Below are positions 9,049-19,500 of a stretch of 64,000 bases of DNA, piece by piece. Origin of the DNA: Gaiellasilicea sp963763755 (GTDB lineage: Bacteria > Actinomycetota > Thermoleophilia > Gaiellales > Gaiellaceae); contig CAVXQE010000012.1 of the NCBI GenBank assembly GCA_963763755.1, forward strand, positions 186,001 through 250,000, in the 5' to 3' direction. Made by a program: the position numbers and the translations under genes. Within the stretch, counting starts at the first letter, position 1, and each line of letters begins with the position of its first letter. The notes beneath the pieces are model-generated. The model was given only the letters and a program-made list of their open reading frames with translations. It ran no database searches and was not told the DNA's origin.

Positions 9049-9951
9049 TCAAGCTTCCGCCTCGAGTTGTCGGCGCGCCTCTGCGTTGGCCTTGTGCTCC
9101 GACTCGGACACCTCCGGCCACTGCAGATCGAGGCCGCGGATCGTCTCGACGAGGATCCGCACCACGAGGGCCTGGGTCAGCCACTTGTGGTCTGCCGGGA
9201 CCACGTACCACGGCGCCCACGGCGTCGAGGTGGCGGTCAGCGCGGCGTCGAAGGCGGACATGTACTCGTCCCAGTGGCCGCGCTCGGTGACGTCGGCCGC
9301 ATTGAACTTCCACTCCTTGTGGGGCGTATCGAGCCGAGCGAGGAAGCGCCGCTTCTGCTCCGCCTTGGAGACGTTGAGGAACAGCTTGACGATCTTCGTC
9401 CCGTTCCGGTCGAGGTGCCGCTCGAAAGCGTTGATGTCCTCGTAGCGCTCCTCCCAGATCTCCGGGCCGACCTCTGCGGTGGGCAGCTGACTCCCGAGCC
9501 ACTCTGGATGCACGCGAAGCGCGACGACGTCTTCGTAGTGCGAGCGGTTGAAGATGCCGATCCGTCCCCGCTCCGGAAGACCCTTCGAGATGCGCCAGAG
9601 GAAGTTGTGGTCGTGCTCCTCTGCGGATGGCGCCCTGAAGGAGACCACCTGAACGCCCTGCGGGTTGACGCCCGTCATCACGTGCTCGATTGCGCTGTCC
9701 TTCCCGGCGGCGTCCATTGCCTGCAAGACAACGAGGAGTGCGTATGTGTCGCTCGCCCAGAGGAGCTCTTGCGCGTCGGCGAGGTCTTCGACGCCTTGAG
9801 CCAACACCGCTCTTGCCTCGGCCTCGAGCTCGTCCTGCGAGAGCCCTTCGTAATCGGGGCCTCCGGTCCAGCCGGGATCTCGGTCGGCGATGGCCGCCGG
9901 ATCCCCGGGCGTCACCATCACCTGCTCCCTGATCCGTTCCTTCCTGGGCAT
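9049..9951 (-). CDS. ppk2: Polyphosphate kinase 2 family protein
   Basis: This 300-residue protein is a full-length class PPK2 phosphotransferase. It moves phosphate between polyphosphate and nucleotides. Walker A is MDAAGKDS (residues 79-86). The Walker B-like region is IGIFNRSHYEDV, and the lid segment contains SKAEQKRRFLARL. FNAADVTERGHWDEY and APWYVVPADHKW are further hallmarks. The ATG lies 3 bases past the stop of the P-type ATPase gene, so the two are translationally close and surely in one operon with SulP. Whether it makes NTP from polyphosphate (as most short PPK2s do) or phosphorylates NMP is not decided by the motifs alone. Confidence 0.92.
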   Translation of the reverse strand: MPRKERIREQVMVTPGDPAAIADRDPGWTGGPDYEGLSQDELEAEARAVLAQGVEDLADAQELLWASDTYALLVVLQAMDAAGKDSAIEHVMTGVNPQGVQVVSFRAPSAEEHDHNFLWRISKGLPERGRIGIFNRSHYEDVVALRVHPEWLGSQLPTAEVGPEIWEERYEDINAFERHLDRNGTKIVKLFLNVSKAEQKRRFLARLDTPHKEWKFNAADVTERGHWDEYMSAFDAALTATSTPWAPWYVVPADHKWLTQALVVRILVETIRGLDLQWPEVSESEHKANAEARRQLEAEA

Positions 9952-9954
9952 CTG

Positions 9955-12742
9955 CTAGCCGGCCCCGGCCGGGACGATCCCTCGGTGGCTGCGCCGGTCG
10001 AAGAGCTTCACGGTCTCCGCGATCGCGAGGTAGACGATCGGCCCGAGCAGGCAGATGCCCCACTGCGAGCTCGTCAAGGAAACCGTGTCGAAGATGCGCT
10101 GCAGGAAGTTCAGCTCCGTCACGAGGAAGGTCAGCACGAGCGTCACTCCGATCAGCTTCACGAACCGCCGGTTCTCGAGCGTGTAGCGGCTGAAGACGGT
10201 CTGTGTCGGCTCGCGGACCTCGAGGGCGGCGACGATGTGCATCAGCGACAGCGTCGTCAGGCCCATCGTGGTGGCGATGGCGAGGTCGTAGCGATCCTCG
10301 CCCCAGGCGACGACTCCGAGTGCGATGACGGCCATGACGAGGGCCAGGCTGCCGAGCCGGATCGCGAGCGAGCGGTTCACGATCGGGGCGCTGGCGTCCC
10401 TGGGCCGCCGCTTCATCAGGCCGGGGACGGCCGCGTCGAAGCCCAGGCCGATCGCCAGCACCACGTCGATCGCGAAGTTGATCCAGAGGACCTGCAACGG
10501 CGTCAGTGGGGCGCCGTTGGCCACGTCGAACGCCCCGGCGAGGACGAACAGCAGGATGAATGCGCCCAGCTCGATCAGCTGAATCCGCACGTACTTCATC
10601 AGGTTGTCGTAGATCCCGCGGCCGCCCTCGACCGCCGACACGATCGTGGCGAAGTTGTCGTCCGTGAGGATCATGTCCGCGGCTTCCTTCGTGACCTCGG
10701 TGCCCGTGATCCCCATCGCGACACCGATGTCCGCACGCTTGAGCGCGGGGGCGTCGTTGACCCCGTCACCGGTCATCGAAACGACGTTGCCGTTGCCGCT
10801 TCAGCATGTCGACGAGCCGCACCTTGTCCTCCGGAGCGACCCGGGCCACCACTCCGATCTCGCCCACCTGTGCGCTGAGCTCCTCGTCGCTGAGCGCCGC
10901 GAACTCCGTACCGGTCAGGGCGCGGCCCTCGATCCCGAGCTGGCCCGCGATCGCGGCGGCGGTCGTGGCGTGGTCGCCGGTGATCATGCGGACCTGGATG
11001 CCGGCGTCCTTGCAGAGGGCGATCGCGTCCCTCGCCTCCTTGCGCGGCGGGTCGACGATGCCGACCAGAGCGAGCAGCGTCACGTCCTGCACCTCTGCGA
11101 GCAGGTCGCCGCCGGCGTCGAAGCTCGCGGGCTCGATGTCGCGCGTGGCCACCGCGAGCACCCGCAGGCCCTCGCCGGCGAGACGGTCGTTCTCGGCCAG
11201 GACACGATCGAGTGCGCCCTCTGCGGGCACGTTCGAGCCGTCTGCGTCCCGGATCTGCGACGAGCGCGCGAGCAGCACGTCGGGCGCGCCCTTGATGAAG
11301 CAGCGCACGACCTTGCGGCCGTCGTCCTCCATCTCGTGGAAGGTGGCCATGAACTTGTACTCCGAGTCGAACGGAACCTCGCCGACGCGCGGGAAGAGGC
11401 GCCTCGTCTCGTCGACGTCGAGCCCGCCCTTGGCGGCCAGAACGACGAGCGCCGCCTCGGTCGGGTCGCCGACGATCTCACCGTCGCGCACGGCAGCGTC
11501 GTTGGCGAGAGCCATCGGGAGGAGGAACGGGTCGAGCGAGGTCTCCGTCTCGCCCGCGATGCGGAGGATCTTGCCCACCGTGGAGTAGCCCTCGCCCTCG
11601 ATCGAGTAGCGGCGCCCGACGACGATCAGCTCGCGGGCGGTCATCTGGTTGAGCGTCAGCGTGCCGGTCTTGTCGGAGCAGATCGCGGAGGTCGAGCCGA
11701 GCGTCTCCACGGACCGGAGCCGCTTCACGATCGCTCCCTTCGCCGCGAGCGCCTGCGTCCCGAGCGAGAGCATGGTCGTGACGACCGCGGGCAGGCCGGT
11801 CGGGATCGCAGCGATCGCGAGGGCGATGCCGATCACGAACAGGTCGTCGAAGTCGTCGCCGTGGAGCAGCCCGAAGACGACCACGAGCGCCAGCGCGGCC
11901 GCGGCCATGATCGTGATCAGGACGGTCAGCTGGTCGAGCTGGCGCGTGAGCGGCGTCTTCTCCTGCTGAACCCCGGCCAGCATCCCCGAGATCTGCCCGA
12001 CCTCGGTCGCCATTCCGGTCCCCGTCACCACCATCTCGCCCCGGCCGCGGGTCACGGTCGAGTTCATGTAGGCCATGTCGAGACGGTCGCCGAGCGGGAC
12101 GTCCTCGCCTGGCACCGGGTCGACCGACTTCAGCACCGGGGTGCTCTCGCCGGTGAGCGCCGCTTCCTCGATCTCCAGCGTCGCGGCCAGGATCAGCCGC
12201 CCGTCGGCGGGGACCTTGTCGCCCGCCTCGAAGGTGACGATGTCGCCCGGGACGACCTCCTCGGCGGGGATGTCCACCCGCTGGCCGCCTCGGCGGACGT
12301 GCGCGTGGATCAGGAGCATCTTCTGGAGCGCCGCGACGCTCTCCGCGGCCTTGCCCTCCTGGTTGAGGCCCAGGACCGCGTTCAGCACGGTCAGGCCGAT
12401 GATCACCAGACCGGTCGACCACTCCTGGAGCGCGACGATGCTGACGATCGCGGCGCCGAGCAGGACGAGCTGCATCAGGTCGCGGTACTGCCGAAGGAAC
12501 GCCTGCCAGGCCGGCTCCTTCTTCGCCTCCGCGAGCTTGTTCGGGCCGACCTCCGCCCGTCGCCGCTCGACCTCGGCGGTGTCGAGACCGGACCGCGGAT
12601 CGACCTCGAACCGGGCGCATGCCTCGTCCGCGGTCAGACCGTGCGAGCTCGCGTCGCGACCAGCCTGCGGACTCGCCTCCTGGACGGCGGTGACACTCAT
12701 CGCTCGATTCTCCAGCCAACGCGGGTGGCACACGTCATCCAC
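9955..12742 (-). CDS. P2-type cation-transporting ATPase, split by a frameshift
   Basis: The joined protein is about 929 residues. It has a cation-ATPase N domain, TGES actuator motif (ALTGEST), SDKTGTLT phosphorylation site, KGAPD nucleotide-domain motif, TGDGVNDAP hinge and a C-terminal six-helix domain. The frame breaks near 10790: the first part ends DMLKRQ and the other resumes GNVVSMTGDG, which is the usual wording of this motif. One extra C restores it, so an indel error is likely. In membrane helix 4 the usual PEGLP reads PTGLP, so the acidic Ca2+ ligand is Thr; a substrate other than Ca2+ is possible. It lies between SulP (16 bases upstream) and PPK2 (3 bases downstream). Confidence 0.88.
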
Positions 12743-12758
12743 AAGAGGTGATTGCAGC

Positions 12759-14471
12759 TCAACGACGTTGAACCGTCGTGCCGATGTCGGTGATCGCGTC
12801 GTCCAGTGAGTCGTAGAAGTGCCTCCGGTCGAGCGTCTCCAGGAGCCCGTAGCGCGTTACGAGGTCGTACAGGCGACTGCGCAGCTCCACGAACACCAGG
12901 TGGACGCCGCGCTGATTGAGTTCGCTGTCGAGACGCTCGAGCATGTCGGCTGCGGTGACGTCGATGTCGGTGATGGCCTCGCACTGGACGACGACCCAGT
13001 GGGCATCGGAGCTGTTGACCAGCCGCCGGATCTCCTGGCGGAAGATGCTCGCGTTGGCGAAGAAGAGGGAAGCCTCCCAGCGGAACACGACGACGTCGGG
13101 GACCTGCGCGGCGTCGGGATAGGCGTCGATGCTGTGCCAGGAGTCGAGCGAGTCGACTCTGCCGAGCACCTGGCCGGTGGGCCACCAGTTGCGCTTGAAG
13201 AAGACCAGGATCGAGAGCGCGACCGCAATCAGGATGCCTTCGAGCACGCCAAAGAGCACGACGCCCAGCGTGGCGGTCATCGCCAGCACGAAAGACGACA
13301 TGCGGACACGCAGGAACTTGGCGACCGTCGAGATGTCCATCAGTGAGAGCGCGGCGGCGATCACGATCGCCGCGAGGGCCGAGTTCGGAAGGTTCGCGAG
13401 CAGGCCAGGCAGGAAGAGCAGCATGATCGCGACCAGCGCCGCGCCAACCAGCCCGGTGACCTGGCTCTTGGCGCCGGCCTGCTCGGCGACTGCCGTACGC
13501 GATCCGCTCGTGGAGACGGGGAATCCCTGGAAGAGCCCGGCGAAGGCGTTGGCGGCGCCGATCCCGATCATCTCCTGGCTCGCGTTCACCTCGTCGCCAC
13601 GCTTGGCGGCGAAGCTCGTCGAGGTCGCGATGGTGTCTGCGAGCGACACGAGGGTGATGCCGATTGCCGCCGCCAGCAGCGCCCCGATGTCGCTCAGAGC
13701 GACGGACGGGAACTGAGGCCGGGGCAGACCCTGCGGCAGCGACCCGACGGTCGTCACGCCCTTGTCCGTCAGGTTGAAGAGCGCCACCGCGAGTGTCGAA
13801 AGGACGACGGTGATGAGCACGGCCGGGATGCGTCGCGTAAAGCGCGGCAGGATCAGCAAGAGGGCAAGCGAGGCCAGACCGACCGCCAACGTGTAGCGGT
13901 TACGCGCGTCGAGGCCGTCGAAGAACGCCCGCACCTCGTCGAGGAACTTGTCGGCATCGGTGGAGAAGCCGAACAGCTTCGGGAGTTGGCCCATGATGAT
14001 CGTGATGCCCAGGCCGATCATGTAGCCGACCTGGACCTCCTTCGAGAGCAGGTCGGCGACGAAGCCGAGCTTCCCGATCCCCAACCCGATCTCGATCGCG
14101 GCGACGAGCAGCGCCAGCATCCCGGCGACAGCGACCAACTCGGCGGGGTCGTCGGCAATCGCGAGGGGAAGAATTGCGAGGAGGATCAACGGGCCGAGCG
14201 ACGAGTCGGGCCCGAGCACGAGAATCCTCGACGGGCCGAACAGCGCATAGCCGACCAAGCACGCCATCGTGGTGTAGAGCCCGTTCACTGCCGGGACGCC
14301 GGCCAACTCTGCATAGGCCATGCCCTGCGGCACGAGGATCGCCGTCAGCACGATCCCTGCGACGAAGTCCGAGCGCAACCATCCGAGCCGATAGAGCCTG
14401 ATCATCCCGATGCCCGGGACCCAGCGCTCGACCCGGCCGGTCGACTCTCGCGGCACCCGGTCAGTGCTCAT
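12759..14471 (-). CDS. SulP-family anion transporter with STAS domain
   Basis: The 570-residue SLC26/SulP protein starts at ATG 14471. It has 12-14 membrane helices with the family signature near helix 1-2 (VPQGMAYAELAGVPAVNGLYTT) and GFPVSTSGSRTAVAEQAG in helix 8-9. A cytoplasmic STAS domain occupies about residues 435-560 (FRWEASLFFANASIFRQEI, DIDVTAADML). Family members move sulfate, bicarbonate or other anions with Na+ or H+. It is the first gene of a three-gene operon with the ATPase and PPK2. A second SulP of the same size occurs at 45.3 kb but is not a close copy. Confidence 0.9.
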   Translation of the reverse strand: MSTDRVPRESTGRVERWVPGIGMIRLYRLGWLRSDFVAGIVLTAILVPQGMAYAELAGVPAVNGLYTTMACLVGYALFGPSRILVLGPDSSLGPLILLAILPLAIADDPAELVAVAGMLALLVAAIEIGLGIGKLGFVADLLSKEVQVGYMIGLGITIIMGQLPKLFGFSTDADKFLDEVRAFFDGLDARNRYTLAVGLASLALLLILPRFTRRIPAVLITVVLSTLAVALFNLTDKGVTTVGSLPQGLPRPQFPSVALSDIGALLAAAIGITLVSLADTIATSTSFAAKRGDEVNASQEMIGIGAANAFAGLFQGFPVSTSGSRTAVAEQAGAKSQVTGLVGAALVAIMLLFLPGLLANLPNSALAAIVIAAALSLMDISTVAKFLRVRMSSFVLAMTATLGVVLFGVLEGILIAVALSILVFFKRNWWPTGQVLGRVDSLDSWHSIDAYPDAAQVPDVVVFRWEASLFFANASIFRQEIRRLVNSSDAHWVVVQCEAITDIDVTAADMLERLDSELNQRGVHLVFVELRSRLYDLVTRYGLLETLDRRHFYDSLDDAITDIGTTVQRR

Positions 14472-14623
14472 GTGGCCGACCAGGCAGACGATGCGGCCGG
14501 TGGAGGTGAGTAGGAAATCATTTCGCGCGCGAGCTCATGCGGTTCGGCGCCACATCCCGGCCGGCGCACCTCACGCGTGGGACCACGACCTTGGCGCATG
14601 ACCGGGCCGCCACGTCGCAGTGA

Positions 14624-15061
14624 TCAGCTCGGGACGCTGAGGCCGACCCTGGGGAACTCCTCGGCCATCCTTGCGCCGACGAGCTGGAGCGCCGACGCCG
14701 GGCGAATCATCACCTTGAGCTCGGTGATCAGCCCATCCTCGTCGAAGGTCAGCTTGTCGATCCCCTCGACCTGCTTCCCGCCCACCTCGGTTGCGAACTC
14801 CAGGATCGCGACACGGTCGTCCGGGTCTTCGAGTTGGTGCAGATAGCGGAAGCTGCCGCCAATCCCGAGCACCTGCTCGGCCGCTCGCAGCACCCTCAAG
14901 ACCTGATCCCGGCCCTCATACGGCTTGAACAGAACCGGACTGCGGAACACCGCGTGCTCGTGGAACAGCTCGGGAACGTGATCGACGTTCCCATGTTCGA
15001 CAGCGGCGCGGAAGCGGTCGGAGAGCATCAGCGCCCGCAGCCTAACGCGCCTGGCCGACAT
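14624..15061 (-). CDS. SnoaL/NTF2-like domain protein
   Basis: The protein has 145 residues, or 134 if it starts at MLSDRFRAAVE (15028). It shows the NTF2-like cone fold pattern: an N-terminal helix, LFHEHAVFRSPVLFKPYEGRDQVLRVLRAAEQVL, then strands VAILEFATEV, VEGIDKLTFDEDGLITELKVMIRP. Such proteins bind small hydrophobic ligands; some are isomerases or cyclases. No specific catalytic pair can be assigned. It stands between the SulP operon and the BTAD regulator on the same strand, with about 140 bases on each side and no clear partner. Confidence 0.75.
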   Translation of the reverse strand: MSARRVRLRALMLSDRFRAAVEHGNVDHVPELFHEHAVFRSPVLFKPYEGRDQVLRVLRAAEQVLGIGGSFRYLHQLEDPDDRVAILEFATEVGGKQVEGIDKLTFDEDGLITELKVMIRPASALQLVGARMAEEFPRVGLSVPS

Positions 15062-15203
15062 CGGGACTCCGGTCCGGGGCAGCAGAAGCGAGGAGGGGAT
15101 CAGGGCTGCGGGAGGTTGATCGCCTGGATTCGTGAGCGGTCGCGATTCCTGTCTGCCCAGCCAACGCGTCTGCGTTCGATTGAGAGGATGGAAGGGGATC
15201 TCT

Positions 15204-16808
15204 CTACCCTTCGGGAGGGCGGATCCGCTCGGACCCGAGCGTCCAGGTGAAGCGTGTCAGCGTCTCGTTCGGGGCGACGCCGCTGGGCCGGAGGCCGCGT
15301 CGCACGAAGAGCGTCGGCACCTCGGCGCCCATAGCGACGGCGAGCCGCGTGTGGCCGATGCCTTCGGTTCGCCAGCGATCGGACAGGCCGACGACGAGCA
15401 GGCGGGCGTCGCGTGACGCCTCGAGGACACCGTCTTCGCCCGGGACGGACGAGAACCGGCTCGGTGACGATTCCGACCACCTGCTGCACGAGCAGCGAGG
15501 CGCGGGCAAGAGCCGGCTGGCGTCGCGGCGCCCGAGAGCGGGATTGGCCTCGGTACCGAGGAGCCGGAGCGTCGTCCCGAGCGATTGGGCGAGCCAGGCG
15601 GCCACCTCGATCGCGGTCCAGTCGTGCTCGACGCCTCCGAACGGCGTCACGATCGGCCCGGTGGCCATCTCTCCGCCCCGACGAGCACACCGACATCGCA
15701 GGGTGCGCGTTCGAGGACAACCGCGAGATCCTGGTCGGGAAGACCGCTGTCGAGGAGCCCAGGTGCTGCGTCGAGAAGGATGAGGTCGACGTCGTGCTCG
15801 GTGGCGAGTCGCACGACGTCCGCTCCCGGCTCGCCCGTGGTGTAGGCGGCTATGCGGGACGCGATGCCTTGCTGCGCGAGCGCGTCTCGGCGTTCGGAGA
15901 GCGCGGCGCTCGCGGCCGTAAGCTCACCGTCGTCGCGCAAGAGCCGAGCCAGGATGAGCTCGCGCGCGGGCCGTCGAGCGAGCGGCTCGGCGATCGCGAG
16001 CAGGTCGTCGAGCCGCTCCGGGTCGGTTGCGACGACCATGATCGCTCGCTGTCGCGGCGCCGCGGGCGCCTCCTGCGAGGTCAGGGCCGGGTCATGGCGA
16101 AGGATCGCCTGCTCGAGCTCCTGCAGGGCCGGGCTCGGCTCGATGCCGAGCTCGTCGACGAGCAGCCGCCGCGTCTCGCGATAGATCTCGAGCGCCTCGA
16201 CCTGGCGACCCGAGCCGTAGAGCGCCTGCATGAGCACGGCTCGCAGCCGCTCGCGGAGCGGATGCTCACGGACGAGCGCCTGGACCTCACCGACGAGCTC
16301 GGCGTAGCGACCGAGCGCGAGGTCGGCCTCGAATCCGCCGCTCGAGCGCCTCCAGGCGGAGCTCTTCGAGGCGGAGAATCTCCGTTTGCGCGAACGATTC
16401 GTGGGCGAGGTCGGCGAGCGGCGGCCCGCGCCAGAGGTCGAGAGCTTCGCGAAGTCGTCGCGCGGCCAGCTCGGGCGCCGCCTGTCGCGCCTCCTCGACC
16501 AGCATCTCGAAGCGGAGCAGGTCGAGCTCGTCCGGACCGACGCGGATCATGTAGCCCGGCTCCTGCGTGACGATCGCCTCGTGTGGAGCGAGCGCCTTGC
16601 GGAGCTGTGAGACGTGGTACTGCAGCGCGTTGGCCGCTGTCCTGGGCGGCTGTGCGCCCCAGAGCTCGTCGATGAGCCGGTCTGCCGAGACGACCTCGTT
16701 CGCACGCGTGAGCAGGAGTGCGAGAAGCGTCCGCTGCCTCGCGCCGCCGAGCGGGAGCGCACGGCCCTGCTCGACGACCTCGAGCGGTCCCAGGATGCGG
16801 AACTCCAC
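15204..16808 (-). CDS. BTAD (SARP-like) transcription regulator with two C-terminal Usp-like domains, several frameshifts
   Basis: The reading frame must be pieced together from four segments. The N-terminal part (16808-16335) is an OmpR-type winged helix (MEFRILGPLEVVEQG, LIDELWG, NALQYHVSQLRKAL) leading into a bacterial transcriptional activation domain. A frame change near 16335 continues the activation domain (MQALYGSGRQVEALEIY, LVDELGIEPSPALQELE). It is followed by a first universal-stress-like domain (IMVVATDPERLDDLL to DVGVLVGAE). Another shift near 15660 leads to a second such domain (PIVTPFGGVEHDW, ARLLVVGLS, VPTLFVRRG), itself with two compensating shifts near 15500. The whole would be about 530 residues. 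It is divergent from the Ser/Thr kinase gene and probably binds the CTCAG repeats between them. Confidence 0.75.
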
Positions 16809-16856
16809 GTCTCTCCTCCCGCGGTTCCGGCGGCGACGCTAACACCGCGTCGTCGG

Positions 16857-16899
16857 CTCAGCCGAGGCTCAGCGATGCCTCAGCGTCGGCGTCGACCAT
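16857..16899 (+). promoter_or_regulatory. Three 11-bp-spaced CTCAG repeats, SARP-type operator of the kinase gene
   Basis: CTCAG begins at 16857, 16868 and 16879, exactly 11 bases apart, giving heptamers CTCAGCC, CTCAGCG and CTCAGCG. Eight bases after the last heptamer is GACCAT (16894-16899), a weak -10. SARP regulators bind heptamer repeats with 11-bp spacing placed 8 bp before the -10, so the layout matches. The same array recurs at 18890. Confidence 0.65.
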
Positions 16900-16952
16900 T
16901 CGTGCTGGCGCCCGCAGCGGCGTAGGCTCGAACCAGGAGGACGGCTGATGGC

Positions 16953-18865
16953 GTGAGCGTTCAGACAGAGATCCGGATCGGCTCCGAGTTCGTCGGCTAT
17001 CGGATCGACGAGCTGATCGGCCGCGGTGGGATGGGCGTCGTCTATCGCGCCTACGACCTGCGGCTGAAACGGACAGTCGCGCTGAAGCTGATGGCGCCCG
17101 AGCTGGCGCTGGATCAGCGCTTCCGCGAGCGCTTCTCGCGCGAGGCGGAGCTCGCGATGTCGCTCGAGCACCCGAACGTGGTGCCGATCCACGACGCAGG
17201 CGACATCGACGGTCGCCTCTACCTCGCGATGCGCCACGTCGAGGGAACGGACCTGAAGGCGCTCCTCCAGGCCGAAGGGGCGCTCGACCCGGTCCGCGCC
17301 GCTTGCCATCTGCGGCCAGGTCGCGAACGCCCTGGATGCGGCGCACGCGAAGGTCTCGTCCATCGGGACGTCAAGCCCTCCAACGTGCTGCTCGATGCGA
17401 GCGAGCATGTCTATCTCGCCGACTTCGGACTGACCCGACGACTCGACGAGCAGGGCGGCCCGGCGGGCGAGGGCCGCTCCGTGGGCACGCCCGCCTACCT
17501 CGCCCCCGAGCAGATCGAAGGCGGGCCGGTCGACGGCCGCGCGGATGTCTACTCGCTCGGCTGTCTCCTCTACGAGTGTCTGACCGGCGAGACCCCGTTC
17601 GCCCGCGGCTCGCGGCTGGCAGTGGCCTGGGCGCACCTGGAGGAGGAGCCACCGAGCGCAAGCGAGCGCCGCCCCGAACTGCCCGAGGCGATCGACGCGG
17701 TGATCCGCAAGGCGATGGCCAAAGAGCCCGATGACCGCTACACGACCTGCGCCGCGCTGATCACCGCGGCCGAGGAGGCGCTCGGGCTCCGCCGACCGCC
17801 GACCCTTCGCCGGCACAGGCTCTCGGTCATCGCTGCCGTTGCGACCCTCCTTCTCCTCGCCGCGGTGCTCGTCGCCGCCGTGGTCATTCGAGGCACCGGC
17901 GACGCCGGCGCGGCCGCGCCGGCCGTCACGGCAGACACGCTCGTCCGCATCGACCCTGCGACGAACAAGGTCAGTGCGGTCGTCGACGTCGGCCCGAGAC
18001 CCTCCGCGACCGCTGTCGGCGGGCGCAGCGTCTGGGTCTACAACGACGCCGGTCCGTCGGTCACGGAGATCGACGCGGCAACAGAACCACGTCCGACACA
18101 CAACGAGGCTCGTGCACGGCACCCAGCCGACCCGGATGCCTTCACGGGGCCGGTGCTGGCCGCCGACCCGGCGGCGCCTGGCTCGTCGGCGTCGACCCGC
18201 GCGGAAGGTCGTATCTCACGCGGGTGTTCTCGGGGCCCGCGGGAAGCGCGAGTACCGGCTCGACGGACGAGCCCCTTGCAGTCGCGGTCGGCTACGGCGC
18301 CGTCTGGGTGGTCGTTCGCGGCGCTCGCGACAACCAGGTGCTGCGCATCGACCCGGCCACCGGCAAGGTCACGAAGCGGACGCACTTCCCCACCTCCTCA
18401 CCGATCGACGGTCTCGCCGCCGGCCTTGGCAGCGTCTGGGTCGTGGCCTCGTCCACCGCAATGCTCTACCGGATCAACCCTCGCTCGGCAGCGCGTGACG
18501 GGACGGATCGACCTCGGAAACCGCGCCGCCCGACCCGAGGTGGTGCTCGGCTCGATCTGGGTCGGCCTGTCCGACACGGGAGGTGACACGGTCATCGTCG
18601 ACCCTCGGACGCTCCGCGCCGTACCTGCCTCTGGTTGCTGTTCTCCGGAGAAGGGCTACTTGGCACGGCCGGGCACGGCTCGATCTGGCAATACGACACC
18701 CCGGACGGGACCGTCGTGCGGTGGGACGGTCAGACCCATCAGTCCGTCGCCGACATCCCTGTCACGGATCCGCCGTTCTACGGCGGGCTGTGCCTGACCT
18801 CGATCGCGGCCGGTGCCGGTGCTGTGTGGGTGACGGTCGCCGCAAACGTCAACTACGGCTGCTGA
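16953..18865 (+). CDS. Membrane Ser/Thr protein kinase with external beta-propeller sensor, several frameshifts
   Basis: The kinase domain (about residues 13-275) has the glycine loop LIGRGGMGVVYRAYD, Lys in VALKLMAP, catalytic loop LVHRDVKPSNVLL, DFGLTRR and the APE region YLAPEQIEGG. Two compensating shifts (near 17304 and 17350) scramble the residues before the catalytic loop; the alternative frame restores ICGQVANALDAAHAK. A membrane helix follows (VIAAVATLLLLAAVLVAAVV). The outer part is a YVTN/streptogramin-lyase-like propeller with repeated RIDPATxKV and GxGSVWV units. It is broken by more shifts after 18080 and ends ANVNYGC at 18865. It faces the BTAD regulator, recalling the AfsK-AfsR pairing of Streptomyces. 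Phosphorylation of the regulator is inferred, not shown. Confidence 0.82.
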
Positions 18866-18889
18866 ACCGCCGGCTGCGGCGCAGCCTGC

Positions 18890-18932
18890 CTCAGCCCACC
18901 CTCAGCCTCCCCTCAGTCCCCGCGACCACGCT
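18890..18932 (+). promoter_or_regulatory. Second array of three 11-bp-spaced CTCAG repeats, before the secreted-protein operon
   Basis: CTCAG begins at 18890, 18901 and 18912 (heptamers CTCAGCC, CTCAGCC, CTCAGTC). Eight bases after the last heptamer is CACGCT (18927-18932), again with A and T at the conserved -10 positions. The array lies 40 bases ahead of the next start codon and points the same way as the gene. Confidence 0.65.
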
Positions 18933-18971
18933 TGCCTCGGAAGTTGTCGCCTGACGCGAAGGAGGAGAGCA

Positions 18972-19438
18972 ATGAACAGGAAGCTGACAGCAGTCGCGGC
19001 TCTCGCGGCACTGGCGGTCACGCTGGCGGCTGTCGCGGCAGCCGGGCCGGTCGCAGCGAAGCAGCGAGTCGCGATCCAGCGAAGAGCGCGAACGGGTCGT
19101 TCGTCCTGACCCCACTGACGCCGGGAGCCATCAAGCGCGATACCGGCACCGCCAGCTTCTGCTGCTGGACCGAGCGCCACATCATGCGCGACGGGCAGGC
19201 CATCGACATCAACGACCCCCAGATGACGCTCACGTGGAAGCGGGGGACACTCGTCGTCCGCAACCGGATCGGATTGGTCGACATCCCGGACGGCTGGGCG
19301 GTCTTCACCGGCACCTGGAAGGTCATCCGTGGCACGGGCGACTATGCCGGGCTCTCCGGAGGCGGACGCGGAGCCGGCGTCATGCTGCCCAACGGCAACG
19401 TGAAGTCGCAATTCGAAGGCTTCCTCAGCCCGAAATGA
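18972..19438 (+). CDS. Secreted protein of unknown function with beta-barrel pattern, one frameshift
   Basis: ATG 18972 follows AAGGAGGA and encodes a clear signal peptide (MNRKLTAVAALAALAV, ending near AAAGPVAA). The frame then changes near 19070 and continues SANGSFVLTPLTPGAIKRD to the stop at 19438; the total is about 155 residues. The mature part alternates strands and glycines (TGTASFCCWTER, LTWKRGTLVVRNRIG, WAVFTGTWKVIRGTGDYAGL), much like small allene-oxide-cyclase-type barrels. No catalytic residues are identifiable. The gene is preceded by the CTCAG array and followed, 62 bases later, by a haloperoxidase-like gene; both are probably one transcript. Confidence 0.65.
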
Positions 19439-19500
19439 ACTCGAGATCCGGGCGCGTCTCGACGCGCGCCACATCAGGCCTACACGAAGGAGAGGGAGAC

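Noticed and set aside
15413..16570. A 385-codon forward frame opposite the BTAD gene
   Set aside because: The opposite strand shows continuous BTAD/Usp homology across frames; the forward frame is an antisense artefact.
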